A stretch of 52,161 bases of DNA from Halobacillus sp. A1 (GCF_024189295.1 NZ_JAIZEN010000021.1:1-52161); one strand, 5' to 3'. Shown: positions 18,532 through 27,699, counted from the stretch's first letter. The notes: generated from the letters alone by a model not told the origin. Numbers and translations are program-made.

Positions 18532-18560
18532 TTTTCACACTGGCCTCAGTTTGGTATACT
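18532..18560 (+). promoter_or_regulatory. Candidate sigma-A promoter of yqzF
   Basis: TTTTCA at 18532-18537 and TATACT at 18555-18560 are 17 bases apart. They lie 34 bases before the yqzF ATG. The -35 box is weak; the -10 box is good. Confidence 0.45.
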
Positions 18561-18593
18561 AATGGAGGATTGAATCGTAAAGGAGTACATATC

Positions 18594-18827
18594 ATGCGTC
18601 TGATCGCTTTACTATTACTTGTAACCCCGGGCATAATTGCCGTGATCGGGATCAAACTTATAAGAGATGCTATATTTAATGTTTTTCATCCTGTTTTTTT
18701 ACACATCGCTGTTCAAGGAATTTTTGGTGTCCTCTGCGTAGTTGGTGGTGTAGCATTCATTGGAGGATTCATTTTACACAGGGATCGAAAAAGAAATTTA
18801 ACTAAAGGACGTTTTAAGAAGAAGTAG
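18594..18827 (+). CDS. yqzF: DUF2627 membrane protein YqzF
   Basis: A 77-residue protein with two hydrophobic helices (about 2-22 and 35-58) and a basic tail (HRDRKRNLTKGRFKKK). It matches the DUF2627/YqzF family in size and pattern; the function is unknown. The start is the ATG at 18594, with AAAGGAG eight to nine bases upstream; an in-frame start 24 bases earlier lacks a ribosome site. It is divergent from bkdR, the position YqzF has next to the bkd operon in B. subtilis. Its stop lies inside a terminator stem. Confidence 0.8.
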   Translation: MRLIALLLLVTPGIIAVIGIKLIRDAIFNVFHPVFLHIAVQGIFGVLCVVGGVAFIGGFILHRDRKRNLTKGRFKKK

Positions 18828-18850
18828 TGTATATACTCTTCTTCTTTTTT
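18816..18850 (+). terminator. Terminator of yqzF
   Basis: AAGAAGAAG (18816-18824) pairs with CTTCTTCTT (18838-18846), extended by AGT/ACT inside, and is followed by a T run to 18850. The stem overlaps the last codons of yqzF. Confidence 0.7.
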
Positions 18851-18879
18851 ACGAAATGCACCATAAAGGAGTTTTACCT

Positions 18880-20790
18880 ATGCCTAATACATTCGATTTC
18901 TATAAGACGTTGTACCCGTTCGATTTATTATCCGAAAAAGAATTCAATGATATCTTTGATCACGCTGTCGAGAAAGATTACACAACGAATGAATTCATCA
19001 TCCATGAAGATCAAACAGATGATACGATTGATATTCACTTCCTAGTTTCTGGATTAGCTAAAAATATTATGCACCGTTCAGACGGCCGACAATTATCCGT
19101 ACGTTTTTATTACCCTGGTGATCTAGTAGGGGTTATGATTTTACTGACAAGTGGAGAGATGAGGTTTTCTGTTCAAGCTTTAGAACCTGTAAAAACATTA
19201 TGCTTTAACCGTGAATCGTTTTTAAAGATCATGTCGAACAATACTCAGTTTTCTAAAGTCGTTATGGATGGAATCAGCCAGTTGATGAAAAGTTTATATG
19301 ATGAGGTGAAATTCAAAAGTTCCACGACCGATGAAGATGATGACAGGGAGCTCTATAAGAAACGAGCTGGCTCTTTTATGGAGCCACCAACATTCATCCA
19401 CCCGGAAGAATCGATAGAAAAAGCAGCGAGAATGCTTCAGCAGCAAAAAATCGAAGCGCTTCTTGTGAGTGACGATAAGCAAACTTTGCTGGGCATGATT
19501 GGTTACGGAGACCTGCTTAAGGCTTATTTTGAAAATAATCATCATGACCCTGTATACCACCACATGTCTGAAGAACCCTATTTAATCAGTGACAAGGAAT
19601 TTATTTATGATGCATTAAGTTATTTGAAGCACCACCCCACCGAAATCATACCTGTCCATCATAAGGATAAAGTGGTCGGGATTTTAAGGCAGTCTTCCTT
19701 CTTCACTATAAAAAATTCGGTTTACTTTGATCTTACTTATCGCATTTCCAATGCTGAGACAATCGAAGAACTAAAAACTCTATCACCAGTTTATAATTCC
19801 AGGTTCCAGGAATTCATTTCCAGTCTCATTGATGAGCAAATGTTCGCTTACGATATTGCTGAATTGATGACGAACTATAATGACCGTATCCACAAACAAA
19901 TCATTCAAATTGCTGAGAACGAAATGATAGCTTCGGGTCACGGCGCTCCTCCTATCAATTATTGTTTTCTCGTTATGGGAAGCGAAGGAAGAAAAGAACA
20001 AGCCTTCTCCACCGATCAGGATAACGGGATGATCCTGTCGGACTTCGAAAACTCAAGGAATAAATTACAGATCGCTCAATATTTCAAGCTGTTAGCTGAG
20101 AAGATAAACTTTATGCTGAATGAATGTGGGTTCCCTTATTGTTCAGGCGGAATTATGGCGCGTGAGGATAAGTGGCGGCAGCAAATGAGCCAGTGGCATA
20201 CCAGTATAGACCAGTGGATTTCAAAGATGGATGCGGAAGAAATACGCGACTTCACGATTTTTATGGATTTCCGCCCTATTTTTGGAGATTTTTCCCTAGC
20301 GTATGATTTAAAAAAATACGTTACACAAAGGGTCCAAAGGTCACTGGGACTTCAGCAACTTTTAATGAAAGACACACTCCGTTTCAGAGTTCCCGTCCAG
20401 CCCTTCGGTCGAATTTCTGGGGTAGGAAAAAGAAAAACGCTGAATCTAAAGAAATCAGCGATTATGCAGATCGTCAATGCCGTGCGGATCTACAGCATGA
20501 AATATGGAATCGAGAATATTAACACGATCAGCAGGCTGGACAGTCTCGCTGAACAAGAACGGTTCCATCCAAGAGATGCCGAAAACGCGAAACTTGCCCT
20601 CCATAGATTGATGCTCTTCCGCCTTAAGGAGAATTTGAGTCAATTAAGGAATGATGAGAACGTGACGAACGAATTACGTTTGAGCAAACTCAACAGAGAT
20701 GAAAGGAAATCTTTAAAGGATGCATTGAATATTGCAAAACGCCTACAGCAAGTTCTAGAATTGAGCTACAACCGAAATCGGGTGATGTAA
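18880..20790 (+). CDS. cNMP-binding/CBS/DUF294 nucleotidyltransferase-like signalling protein
   Basis: About 636 residues. Domains in order: a cyclic-nucleotide-binding-like beta-barrel (about 15-130, HFLVSGLAKNIMH, FYYPGDLVG); a pair of CBS domains (about 155-280, FIHPEESIEKAARML, EIIPVHHKDKVVGILR); a DUF294 putative nucleotidyltransferase domain with GSEGRKEQAFSTDQDNG (about 366-382), which resembles the GlnD catalytic motif; and the DUF294 C-terminal helical domain. It presumably senses a nucleotide and modifies a partner, but no substrate is known. I use the ATG at 18880, which has AAAGGAG; an ATG at 18856 has none. The stop overlaps the start of the exonuclease gene (TAATG), a common pairing in bacteria. 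Confidence 0.85.
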   Translation: MPNTFDFYKTLYPFDLLSEKEFNDIFDHAVEKDYTTNEFIIHEDQTDDTIDIHFLVSGLAKNIMHRSDGRQLSVRFYYPGDLVGVMILLTSGEMRFSVQALEPVKTLCFNRESFLKIMSNNTQFSKVVMDGISQLMKSLYDEVKFKSSTTDEDDDRELYKKRAGSFMEPPTFIHPEESIEKAARMLQQQKIEALLVSDDKQTLLGMIGYGDLLKAYFENNHHDPVYHHMSEEPYLISDKEFIYDALSYLKHHPTEIIPVHHKDKVVGILRQSSFFTIKNSVYFDLTYRISNAETIEELKTLSPVYNSRFQEFISSLIDEQMFAYDIAELMTNYNDRIHKQIIQIAENEMIASGHGAPPINYCFLVMGSEGRKEQAFSTDQDNGMILSDFENSRNKLQIAQYFKLLAEKINFMLNECGFPYCSGGIMAREDKWRQQMSQWHTSIDQWISKMDAEEIRDFTIFMDFRPIFGDFSLAYDLKKYVTQRVQRSLGLQQLLMKDTLRFRVPVQPFGRISGVGKRKTLNLKKSAIMQIVNAVRIYSMKYGIENINTISRLDSLAEQERFHPRDAENAKLALHRLMLFRLKENLSQLRNDENVTNELRLSKLNRDERKSLKDALNIAKRLQQVLELSYNRNRVM

Positions 20791-21530
20791 TGCTGCCTAT
20801 TGATTTGCAGATTTTAAAATACATTTTTATAGAAAAACCCATTTATTATTACAAAATCCGTCCTTTTTTAACGACGGAAACTCATCAAAAAATAACAGAT
20901 CAAATACATTCGATGCCATCACCTAATATTCATCAATCGAAGTTAAGCGAGCTGGATTACACAATTTTTGATTTAGAAACTACAGGTTTTATCCCGGAGA
21001 TAGGCCATGAGATCATTTCGGTTGGTGCAATAAGATTAAACGGGCTTGATGCATGCCATAGAAAAACCTTCTACAGCGTAGTGCAGCCCCTGCGGCCAGT
21101 TGGCAAACAAACATTGAACTTAACCGGGCTGACACGTACCCAGCTGGCTGAGGCTCCTTTATTCATGGACGCTTTTCAAGACTTTTTCGATTTTTGCCAG
21201 GGTTCCGTACTCGTCGCCCATCCTGCGAAATTTGATATGCGTTTTTTGCAGACGATGCTCAAACGCTGGAAATTACCCGCCTTGAATGTACCTGTCATTG
21301 ACTCGCAAGTCATGGCCAGGCACTTATTTCCAGAAGTCAAACACCAGCTTGATCCTCTGCTTAAACGTTTTAATATAGACAAACGGGAAAGACATCATGC
21401 GCTAAACGATGCGGTAATGACAGCTGAGTTATTCAGTCACTTACTACAGCTCATTATCAAAGAAAACGTACAAACCTTCGGTGAATTAAAAAACACACTC
21501 GAACCTCACAAAAAAGCGAGGAGCCATTAA
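20790..21530 (+). CDS. DnaQ-like 3'-5' exonuclease
   Basis: A 246-residue exonuclease of the DEDDh family, the same fold as the proofreading subunit of DNA polymerase III. FDLETTGF gives the first metal ligands Asp61 and Glu63; LVAHPAKFDMRF carries the second motif; HHALNDAVMT carries the last His and Asp. An extra N-terminal segment of about 50 residues (YIFIEKPIYYYKIRPF) precedes the catalytic domain. The start ATG overlaps the stop of the DUF294 gene by one base, so translation is coupled and the two proteins probably act in one process. The nucleic acid or nucleotide substrate is not known. Confidence 0.85.
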   Translation: MLPIDLQILKYIFIEKPIYYYKIRPFLTTETHQKITDQIHSMPSPNIHQSKLSELDYTIFDLETTGFIPEIGHEIISVGAIRLNGLDACHRKTFYSVVQPLRPVGKQTLNLTGLTRTQLAEAPLFMDAFQDFFDFCQGSVLVAHPAKFDMRFLQTMLKRWKLPALNVPVIDSQVMARHLFPEVKHQLDPLLKRFNIDKRERHHALNDAVMTAELFSHLLQLIIKENVQTFGELKNTLEPHKKARSH

Positions 21531-21549
21531 AGAAGGCTCCTCGCTTTTC
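21511..21549 (+). terminator. Bidirectional terminator between the exonuclease and aspartate kinase genes
   Basis: A perfect 10-bp stem GCGAGGAGCC/GGCTCCTCGC (21516-21525 with 21535-21544) with a TTTT tail on the plus strand and a TTTTTT tail on the minus strand. The stem overlaps the exonuclease stop codon. Confidence 0.85.
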
Positions 21550-21615
21550 ATTATAGCTTATACAGTCGGTCTCTAGCGCAGTTAAGTTCTAAGGTGATAG
21601 AGTAAAGCTTTTATT

Positions 21616-22962
21616 TCAGAAAAAAGCTTTATATAAGGAACGTACGGCTTCATTCAGATCATCTGATTTGATACCGAACATCATGGATACTTCCGAAGAC
21701 CCCTGGTTGATCATATCGATGTTCACATCAGCATCTCTAAATGCTGTAGTCGCCTTACTGGCAACGCCAATAGCCTCGTTCATTCCCTCGCCCACAATCA
21801 TAATCATCGCCATGTCTCTCTCTATCGTAATCATATCGACATGAAGCTCATTTTGTATGCGATCTTTCACTACTTCTTCTTTTTCAGCAGGCAGCTGATG
21901 ATCTCTAATAATAACGGACATATCATCAATTCCAGAAGGCGCATGTTCGAAAGAAATTTCTTCTTCTTCGAGAATTTGCAGCAATTTGCGACCAAAGCCT
22001 ACTTCACGGTTCATTAAGTATTTACTGACATATAGATTCAAGAATCCGGAGTCGCTCGCTATACCTGCCACATGGCCTTCTCTCTCCGGCAAGTCTGCTA
22101 CGATCATAGTACCGTCGCCGCTCGGGTTATTTGTATTTTTGATACAAACAGGAATTTTCTCTTTAAATGCCGGAATGAGGGCTTCGTCATGGAACACAGA
22201 AAAACCAGCATAAGAAAGTTCACGCATTTCCCGGTAAGTCAGTGTTTTAAGCTGCTGCGGGTTCTCTACGATCATCGGGTTCACACAAAATACAGAATCG
22301 ACATCTGTAAAGTTCTCATATAGGTCGACCTTCATTCCTGCCGCTACAATAGAGCCGGTAATATCTGAACCGCCGCGGGAAAACGTGACCAACTCATCAT
22401 CTAGTGTATATCCAAAGAATCCCGGAATGACAAGCACACCTTCTCTTTCCCTTAATTTATATAAATGTTCGAAGCTTTCGTCCAATACTAATGCTCCGCC
22501 CGGCTGGTCACTGACAAAAATGCCGGCTTCCTTTGGGTTTACATAATAAGATTCCAGTTCCCTTGACTGTAAATATGCACTCAAAATTAACGCAGTTCCA
22601 TCTTCACCGCAAGATTTCAAAGCATCCATACCGCGGTTGACATCAGTTTTCACTAAATCTGACGCTTCATCAATTTTATTTTTGATTTTTTCTAGAATAG
22701 AATGATCTAATTCCAATTCCCTTATGATTGAGCCAAATCTCTCGATAACCTGATCATAAATCGCTTCGTTCTGCACATGTGCCTGGACAGATTCCCCAAG
22801 AGTAATTAACAGATCTGTCGTTTTTGTGTCTTTTGCATGCCTTTTCCCTGGGGCGGATACGACAATAGCTTTTCTTTCTCGATCCGCTCTAATGATTTCT
22901 GTTACTTTTTTTAGTTGATTGGCATCGGCTACTGAACTTCCGCCGAATTTTACTACTTTCAT
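21616..22962 (-). CDS. Aspartate kinase (monofunctional, ThrD/YclM or LysC-III type)
   Basis: A 448-residue kinase catalysing the first step from aspartate toward lysine, threonine and methionine. The nucleotide-binding start KFGGSSVAD, the helical insertion typical of class III enzymes (RFGSIIRELELDHS), and FSRGGSDITGSI in the catalytic core are present. The C-terminal 150 residues hold two ACT domains for allosteric control (FLNLYVSKYLMNREVGF and MAMIMIVGEGMN). Length and insertion fit YclM/ThrD rather than the alpha/beta enzymes LysC and DapG with internal starts. It stands alone between two terminators, with GGGAG before its ATG. No lysine riboswitch is visible upstream, so feedback is probably at the enzyme level. 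Confidence 0.88.
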   Translation of the reverse strand: MKVVKFGGSSVADANQLKKVTEIIRADRERKAIVVSAPGKRHAKDTKTTDLLITLGESVQAHVQNEAIYDQVIERFGSIIRELELDHSILEKIKNKIDEASDLVKTDVNRGMDALKSCGEDGTALILSAYLQSRELESYYVNPKEAGIFVSDQPGGALVLDESFEHLYKLREREGVLVIPGFFGYTLDDELVTFSRGGSDITGSIVAAGMKVDLYENFTDVDSVFCVNPMIVENPQQLKTLTYREMRELSYAGFSVFHDEALIPAFKEKIPVCIKNTNNPSGDGTMIVADLPEREGHVAGIASDSGFLNLYVSKYLMNREVGFGRKLLQILEEEEISFEHAPSGIDDMSVIIRDHQLPAEKEEVVKDRIQNELHVDMITIERDMAMIMIVGEGMNEAIGVASKATTAFRDADVNIDMINQGSSEVSMMFGIKSDDLNEAVRSLYKAFF

Positions 22963-23040
22963 TTGTACAACTCCCTGTTATTATGAACTAAAGTGTCTAA
23001 TAATTAAGAATTGTATCATAATCTCACAACAAGATGAAAT

Positions 23041-23070
23041 AAAAAAATCCTCCTCTGGTAAAGAGGAGGA
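23041..23070 (-). terminator. Terminator of spo0A
   Basis: On the minus strand TCCTCCTCT pairs with AGAGGAGGA (23070-23062 with 23056-23048), followed by TTTTTTT. It starts six bases after the spo0A stop. Confidence 0.85.
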
Positions 23071-23075
23071 CTTCA

Positions 23076-23849
23076 TTAAGATGCTTTGTGCTCTAATCTT
23101 AAGCGATCGGCGACCATCGCAATAAATTCACTGTTTGTCGGTTTAGCTTTTGTGGAAGAAATTGTATATCCGAACAAGGAGGAAATGGCGTCAATATTCC
23201 CACGGTTCCAGGCTACTTCAATAGCATGACGAATCGCGCGCTCTACTCGTGAAGCTGTAGTATTAAATTTGACTGCAATATCTGGGTAAAGGACTTTTGT
23301 AATAGAGCCAAGCAGGTCAATATCCGTGTAAACCATAGTAATCGCTTCTCTTAAATAAAGATACCCCTTGATGTGAGCTGGCACTCCTACTTCATGGATG
23401 ATGTGAGTTATGCTTGTATCTAAATCAGGTTTCTTGGCTTTAGTGTAACTGCTTCCCATAGCTCGGTTGATAGGGTCTCCTACATGTTTGATCTGACGAA
23501 CCTGTTCACTAAGATGATCTAGATCAAAAGGCTTCATCATGAAATAAGCAGCACCTAGTTCTACAGCTTTTTTCGTCACTTCTTCTTGTCCGAAAGCTGT
23601 CAGCATAATCACTTCAGGAGATTTCCCCCCGCTTTTTAGTTCTTGCAGAACAGCTAGTCCATCTACATGAGGCATGATAATATCTAGAATAAGGACGTCA
23701 GGCTTGTTCTCTTTCAGCATTTCCAAACAGTCTCTTCCATTAAAAGCCGTACCTATCACTTCAATATCTTGAGTATCTGAAAAATAATCCTCCAGAAGTC
23801 TAATTAGTTCACGGTTGTCGTCTGCTAAACACACTTTTATTTTATCCAT
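23076..23849 (-). CDS. spo0A: Master sporulation response regulator Spo0A
   Basis: A 257-residue response regulator that switches cells into sporulation. The receiver domain (1-120) has the acidic pair Asp10/Asp11, phosphoacceptor Asp56 in [10 protein letters not shown], Thr84 and Lys106. The C-terminal DNA-binding domain (about 145-257) has [19 protein letters not shown] and the recognition-helix region [21 protein letters not shown] strong GGAGGAAGGG ribosome site lies ahead of the ATG. The upstream region has a sigma-H-like promoter and three Spo0A boxes, consistent with known autoregulation of the gene in Bacillus. Confidence 0.98.
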   Translation of the reverse strand: MDKIKVCLADDNRELIRLLEDYFSDTQDIEVIGTAFNGRDCLEMLKENKPDVLILDIIMPHVDGLAVLQELKSGGKSPEVIMLTAFGQEEVTKKAVELGAAYFMMKPFDLDHLSEQVRQIKHVGDPINRAMGSSYTKAKKPDLDTSITHIIHEVGVPAHIKGYLYLREAITMVYTDIDLLGSITKVLYPDIAVKFNTTASRVERAIRHAIEVAWNRGNIDAISSLFGYTISSTKAKPTNSEFIAMVADRLRLEHKAS

Positions 23850-23897
23850 TTAACCCTTCCTCCTTACAAAATAATCCTGATCTTTCTTAATATACTA

Positions 23898-23924
23898 ATT
23901 CGACATCAGGAAGTATTACCCTTC
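23898..23924 (-). promoter_or_regulatory. Sigma-H-like promoter of spo0A with an overlapping Spo0A box
   Basis: On the minus strand GAAGGGTAA (23924-23916) and GTCGAAT (23904-23898) are 11 bases apart. This matches the sigma-H pattern RNAGGAWWW-N11-RNNGAAT with one mismatch. A perfect Spo0A box TGTCGAA (23905-23899) overlaps the -10 part. The start codon is about 50 bases downstream. A TATAAT (23943-23938) further upstream could belong to a vegetative promoter with a poor -35 box. Confidence 0.65.
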
Positions 23925-24033
23925 TTTATTATAGCAAATTTATTTATAAAAAATAAGATTATCTTGAAAATGCTTCTATATACTCTTATTTTCTTTATAA
24001 TTCGATAATATTCAACATTATCACGATTAAAGT

Positions 24034-24050
24034 TGTCGAATTTTGTCGAA
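24034..24050 (+). promoter_or_regulatory. Tandem Spo0A boxes upstream of spo0A
   Basis: Two perfect TGTCGAA heptamers (24034-24040 and 24044-24050) lie ten bases apart, one helical turn, in the spoIVB-spo0A intergenic region. They are oriented opposite to the third box at 23905-23899. By analogy with B. subtilis they should bind phosphorylated Spo0A and control spo0A itself. Confidence 0.7.
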
Positions 24051-24054
24051 ATTA

Positions 24055-24086
24055 ATGAAATAAGAGCCTCTTAATTAGAGGCTCTT
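24055..24086 (-). terminator. Terminator of spoIVB
   Basis: A perfect 10-bp stem AAGAGCCTCT/AGAGGCTCTT (24062-24071 with 24077-24086), with ATTTCATT on the minus-strand side. It lies eight bases after the spoIVB stop and just upstream of the tandem Spo0A boxes. Confidence 0.75.
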
Positions 24087-24093
24087 CATTTAT

Positions 24094-25338
24094 TCAGCTT
24101 GCTTTGGCATGATCTTCTTCGTAAATATTGATTCCTGCTTCTTCCAGCATCCATTCAATATGGACTCCATAACCCGAGGTAGGATCATTTACAAATACGT
24201 GAGTGACAGCTCCAATGATTTTACCATCTTGAATAATAGGACTTCCGCTCATACCTTGAACAATTCCTCCGGTTTTATCCAAAAGCTCCGGATCAGTTAT
24301 TTTCACGATCATCCCTTTGGTTACAGGCGAATCTTTAGGCATATTACGAACAATTTCAACGTCGAATGATTGAAGATCTTCTCCATTTAACACCGTCATG
24401 ATCTCTGCAGGTCCTTCTTTTATTTCCTCATCTAAGGCAATAGGTAATCCTTCTGAGTATTTGTCGTTTTTAATCGCTTGTTCCAGCTCTCCAAAGACTC
24501 CAAAAGAACTATTTTTTGTAATTGTACCCATTCGATCATCCGTTAAAGAGAATTCCGCTCTTTTTTCTCCTGGGACACCCTGGTTTCCTTTTTGTATAGA
24601 AGTGACTCGAGAATTAACAATTGTCCCTTCATGGATTTCAATCGGTTTTTTCGTATCCATGTCCGCTATGACGTGACCTAAAGCTCCATATTTTTTAGTT
24701 TCAGGATCATAAAAGGTCATTGTTCCAATACCTGCAGCGGAATCACGAACATATAAACCGATTTGGTATTTATCCTCTTTAGGATTGACCTCGGGCTTTA
24801 TTGTCGCTTGAAATGTTTCTTCCCCTCTTTTTACATCAAACTTTATTTCTTTATCATTTTCACCAGACTCTGCCACTACTGTGGACAAATCCTCCATATG
24901 GTTAAGTTCTTTGCCATTTCCTTTCAGCAGAATATCTCCTACTTGAATATCGGCATATTCTCCTGGTGATGTCTGTTTGTTTTTATCTTCACTAACAAGA
25001 TGGTGACCGACGACTAAAACGCCTTTCGTCTGCAATTCAACTCCTACAGACTGTCCTCCCGGTACTAACCGGATATCCTTGACATGCTGCATTTCCGTCT
25101 TTTTCACCGGGATTCCAGCATATTCATGAAAAACATTGTCACCTTCAGTAATTTTATCCATCGAGAGTGCCGGAAGCGATTGTTCACCGGCACTTGCAGT
25201 AACAGGCTGAGAAGCATTTATTCTTAACTCTGTCGGTATAGATATATACTCTTGAAGTGGATTAATTAAAGGAATAACAAGCATCATCATTAGGAGTACG
25301 GAGCCACAGATCAACTTCATTTTTTCTTTTTTCTTCAC
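24094..25338 (-). CDS. spoIVB: SpoIVB serine peptidase
   Basis: A 414-residue forespore-secreted protease of family S55 that signals activation of pro-sigma-K in the mother cell. An N-terminal basic segment and hydrophobic helix (8-27) act as signal/anchor. A PDZ domain follows (about 105-195). The catalytic domain has GALGHVIADMD with the active histidine and GMSGSPIIQDGK with nucleophile Ser366. The start is a GTG with AAAAGGAG nine bases upstream. It lies between recN and spo0A as in all Bacillus relatives. In Bacillus it is transcribed by sigma-G and sigma-F; I could not pick a convincing forespore promoter here. Confidence 0.96.
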   Translation of the reverse strand: MKKKEKMKLICGSVLLMMMLVIPLINPLQEYISIPTELRINASQPVTASAGEQSLPALSMDKITEGDNVFHEYAGIPVKKTEMQHVKDIRLVPGGQSVGVELQTKGVLVVGHHLVSEDKNKQTSPGEYADIQVGDILLKGNGKELNHMEDLSTVVAESGENDKEIKFDVKRGEETFQATIKPEVNPKEDKYQIGLYVRDSAAGIGTMTFYDPETKKYGALGHVIADMDTKKPIEIHEGTIVNSRVTSIQKGNQGVPGEKRAEFSLTDDRMGTITKNSSFGVFGELEQAIKNDKYSEGLPIALDEEIKEGPAEIMTVLNGEDLQSFDVEIVRNMPKDSPVTKGMIVKITDPELLDKTGGIVQGMSGSPIIQDGKIIGAVTHVFVNDPTSGYGVHIEWMLEEAGINIYEEDHAKAS

Positions 25339-25466
25339 TTTCTCACACTCCTTTTCACTCCTGAACCAAACAATTGGCTTACTTATAATGTGGGCTTCAA
25401 TCGCATTTTTTAAACGAGCATAATGACAGAAAATATAGGATGGATTCCCTTCTCATGAAACATTCT

Positions 25467-25502
25467 CCAAAATAAAGACGCATGGATGCTCCATGCGTCT
25501 TT
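25467..25502 (-). terminator. Terminator of recN
   Basis: A perfect 13-bp stem AAAGACGCATGGA (25474-25486) with its complement at 25490-25502 around a three-base loop, followed on the minus strand by TTATTTT. It lies just after the recN stop. Confidence 0.85.
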
Positions 25503-25506
25503 TTCG

Positions 25507-27231
25507 TTATTTTTGTTTGTGTTTTTCAGCTAAAGTAAGAAGCTCTCTTGCGTGTTCTATCGTTGTTGCCGTCATCTCTGCACCTGATATCATCCTTGAT
25601 ATCTCATCAGCTTTGTCTTCTTCAGAAAGCTCATAGACCAAAGTGGATGTACGATCGTTTTTAACTTCTTTTTCGATTCGGATATGAGTATCAGCCATGG
25701 CCGCTACTTGAGGTAAATGAGAAATACAAAGAACTTGTGAGCCTTCTGAAATACCATGAATCTTTTCTCCTATTGCTTGTGCGACCCTCCCACTTACTCC
25801 CGTATCGACTTCATCAAAAATAACGCTCGTCACTCCCTGGTGTTTTGAAAAAATACGTTTTAAAGCTAGCATAATCCTTGATAATTCTCCACCAGACGCC
25901 GTTTTATGTATTTCCTTCAAAGGTTCACCAGGATTAGTCGTAATTAAAAATGTAATAAAGTCCATTCCACGCTTATTCAAACGAATCGGCTGTCCGTCCA
26001 GTTCTGGATCTGAACTATTGCCTTCTTTATAAGAAAAGCCGACATCAAAAGCAGCTTTTTCTAAATATAAATCCTTAAGTTCTTCATGGATCGATTCTGA
26101 CAGCTGTACAGCGGCCTTCGCTCGTATTTCATGCAGATGTTTAGCCTCGAGAACAGCATCAGCTCCGGCATCCTTCATTTGCGTCTCAAGCCGATTTAAA
26201 TGAGAATCCTTATTCTTTATCTCATCAATCTCTTCTTCGATTTCAGAAGCGTATTCCATCATACGTTCCACGGTCTGCCCATATTTTTTCTTCAATCTGT
26301 TTAGCTCATCTAATCTGGATTCAATGAAATTCAGTCTTTCAGGGTCAAATTCCATTTCAGTTAACTGGGAACTTAATTGAAAACTGATTTCTTCAACCAT
26401 GTAATAATGATTATTGAGTTCCTCTGACAATTTAGAAGTCTGTTCGTCGTAACCTGCTGCACTTTCTAAAGAAGACATAGCGTGGCTGAGCCAATCCAAG
26501 CCTCTTTGTTCTCCGTATAATGAATTATAGGCATCATGAATTCCCTGATAGACTTTTTCAAAATTCATCAGCTTTTTTCTTTCTTCGGATAGCTCTTCAT
26601 CTTCATTAGGCATAAGTTCAGCTTCTTGTAATTCGCGCAGTTGGAATTCAAGCAAGTCGAGCCTTTGTGCCATCTCTTGTTCATTTTCGTTTAGTTCATT
26701 ATAACGTTTTTTTAACGTAAGCAGCTGCTCGTACTGTTTTGTATATTCATCTTTAGTATCCTTTAACTTCCGGTGAGCATACAAATCAAGAAGTTCTATA
26801 TGCCGTTCAGGATCCATAAGAGATTGAGTTTCATGCTGACTGTGAATATCGATAAGGGAACGTCCAAACTCCTTTAAAATCGCTAGCGTGACGAGCTTCC
26901 CATTCACACGGCAAATGCTTTTCCCCTGGTTTGTAATGGTTCGCTGCAGGACAACCATACCATCCTCGCTGATGTCTATGCCAAACTCCTCGGCCTTGCT
27001 GAAAACTGGGTGTGAATTCTCCACAGTGAATAAACCCTCAATATCTGCTTTCTTTGTCCCATGCCTGACAAATTCAACAGAGCCTCGAGAGCCTGAGAGC
27101 AGTTGTATAGCATCGATAATGATGGATTTACCAGCACCTGTTTCACCCGTCAAAACCGTCAGACCTTCTTTGAAGGTGATGGTAACTTTATCAATAATAG
27201 CAAAATCTTTGATAGATAATTCTGTAAGCAT
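25507..27231 (-). CDS. recN: DNA repair ATPase RecN
   Basis: A 574-residue SMC-like ATPase that gathers broken DNA ends early in double-strand break repair. Walker A is GETGAGKS near residue 35. A long coiled-coil middle (about 150-365, rich in Glu, Leu and Lys) joins the two ATPase halves. The C half has the ABC signature ASGGELSRIMLALK and the Walker B region SVIFDEVDTGVSG. I start at the ATG at 27231, with GAGGTGA eight bases upstream. An in-frame GTG four codons earlier sits inside that ribosome site. It follows ahrC by 18 bases. Confidence 0.96.
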   Translation of the reverse strand: MLTELSIKDFAIIDKVTITFKEGLTVLTGETGAGKSIIIDAIQLLSGSRGSVEFVRHGTKKADIEGLFTVENSHPVFSKAEEFGIDISEDGMVVLQRTITNQGKSICRVNGKLVTLAILKEFGRSLIDIHSQHETQSLMDPERHIELLDLYAHRKLKDTKDEYTKQYEQLLTLKKRYNELNENEQEMAQRLDLLEFQLRELQEAELMPNEDEELSEERKKLMNFEKVYQGIHDAYNSLYGEQRGLDWLSHAMSSLESAAGYDEQTSKLSEELNNHYYMVEEISFQLSSQLTEMEFDPERLNFIESRLDELNRLKKKYGQTVERMMEYASEIEEEIDEIKNKDSHLNRLETQMKDAGADAVLEAKHLHEIRAKAAVQLSESIHEELKDLYLEKAAFDVGFSYKEGNSSDPELDGQPIRLNKRGMDFITFLITTNPGEPLKEIHKTASGGELSRIMLALKRIFSKHQGVTSVIFDEVDTGVSGRVAQAIGEKIHGISEGSQVLCISHLPQVAAMADTHIRIEKEVKNDRTSTLVYELSEEDKADEISRMISGAEMTATTIEHARELLTLAEKHKQK

Positions 27232-27249
27232 GAAGTGAGTCACCTCAAT

Positions 27250-27699
27250 TTATAGCATATTTAGTAGCTGTTCACTGATATCTTCTGTTTGTTCCTGGCT
27301 TCGGCAAATGATCAGGCATGTGTCGTCTCCGCATATAGTCCCCATGATTTCTTCCCACTCTAGATTATCGATAAGTGCTCCTACAGCGTTCGCATTACCA
27401 GGAAGAGTTTTCAGAATAATAAAATGACCGGCCCTATCTATACTGACGAAAGCATCCATCATAAGCCTCTTTAATTTTTCAAGCGGATTGAATCGTTGAT
27501 CCGCAGGCAGACTATATTTATACCGACCATCCATCATCGGTACTTTCACGAGATGAAGCTCTTTGATGTCTCTAGATACCGTAGCTTGAGTAACGTTATA
27601 CCCCATTCCTTTGAGCCGATCTACTAACTCATCTTGTGTTTCAATATCATCATTCGTAATTAACTCACGAATTTTAATATGACGCTGACCTTTATTCAT
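27250..27699 (-). CDS. ahrC: Arginine repressor/activator AhrC (ArgR)
   Basis: A 149-residue hexameric regulator of arginine synthesis and breakdown. The N-terminal winged helix begins [14 protein letters not shown] and contains the DNA-contacting [10 protein letters not shown]. The C-terminal oligomerisation/arginine-binding domain has [10 protein letters not shown] start at the ATG at 27699, with AGGAG eight bases upstream; a GTG two codons earlier is too close to it. Its place between tlyA/yqxC and recN is conserved in Bacillus. The arginine genes it controls are not in this window. Confidence 0.96.
   Translation of the reverse strand: MNKGQRHIKIRELITNDDIETQDELVDRLKGMGYNVTQATVSRDIKELHLVKVPMMDGRYKYSLPADQRFNPLEKLKRLMMDAFVSIDRAGHFIILKTLPGNANAVGALIDNLEWEEIMGTICGDDTCLIICRSQEQTEDISEQLLNML

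Noticed and set aside
22963-23040. Possible lysine riboswitch before the aspartate kinase
   Set aside because: The gap to the spo0A terminator is only about 80 bases, too short for the aptamer of roughly 170 bases, and no conserved pieces are seen.
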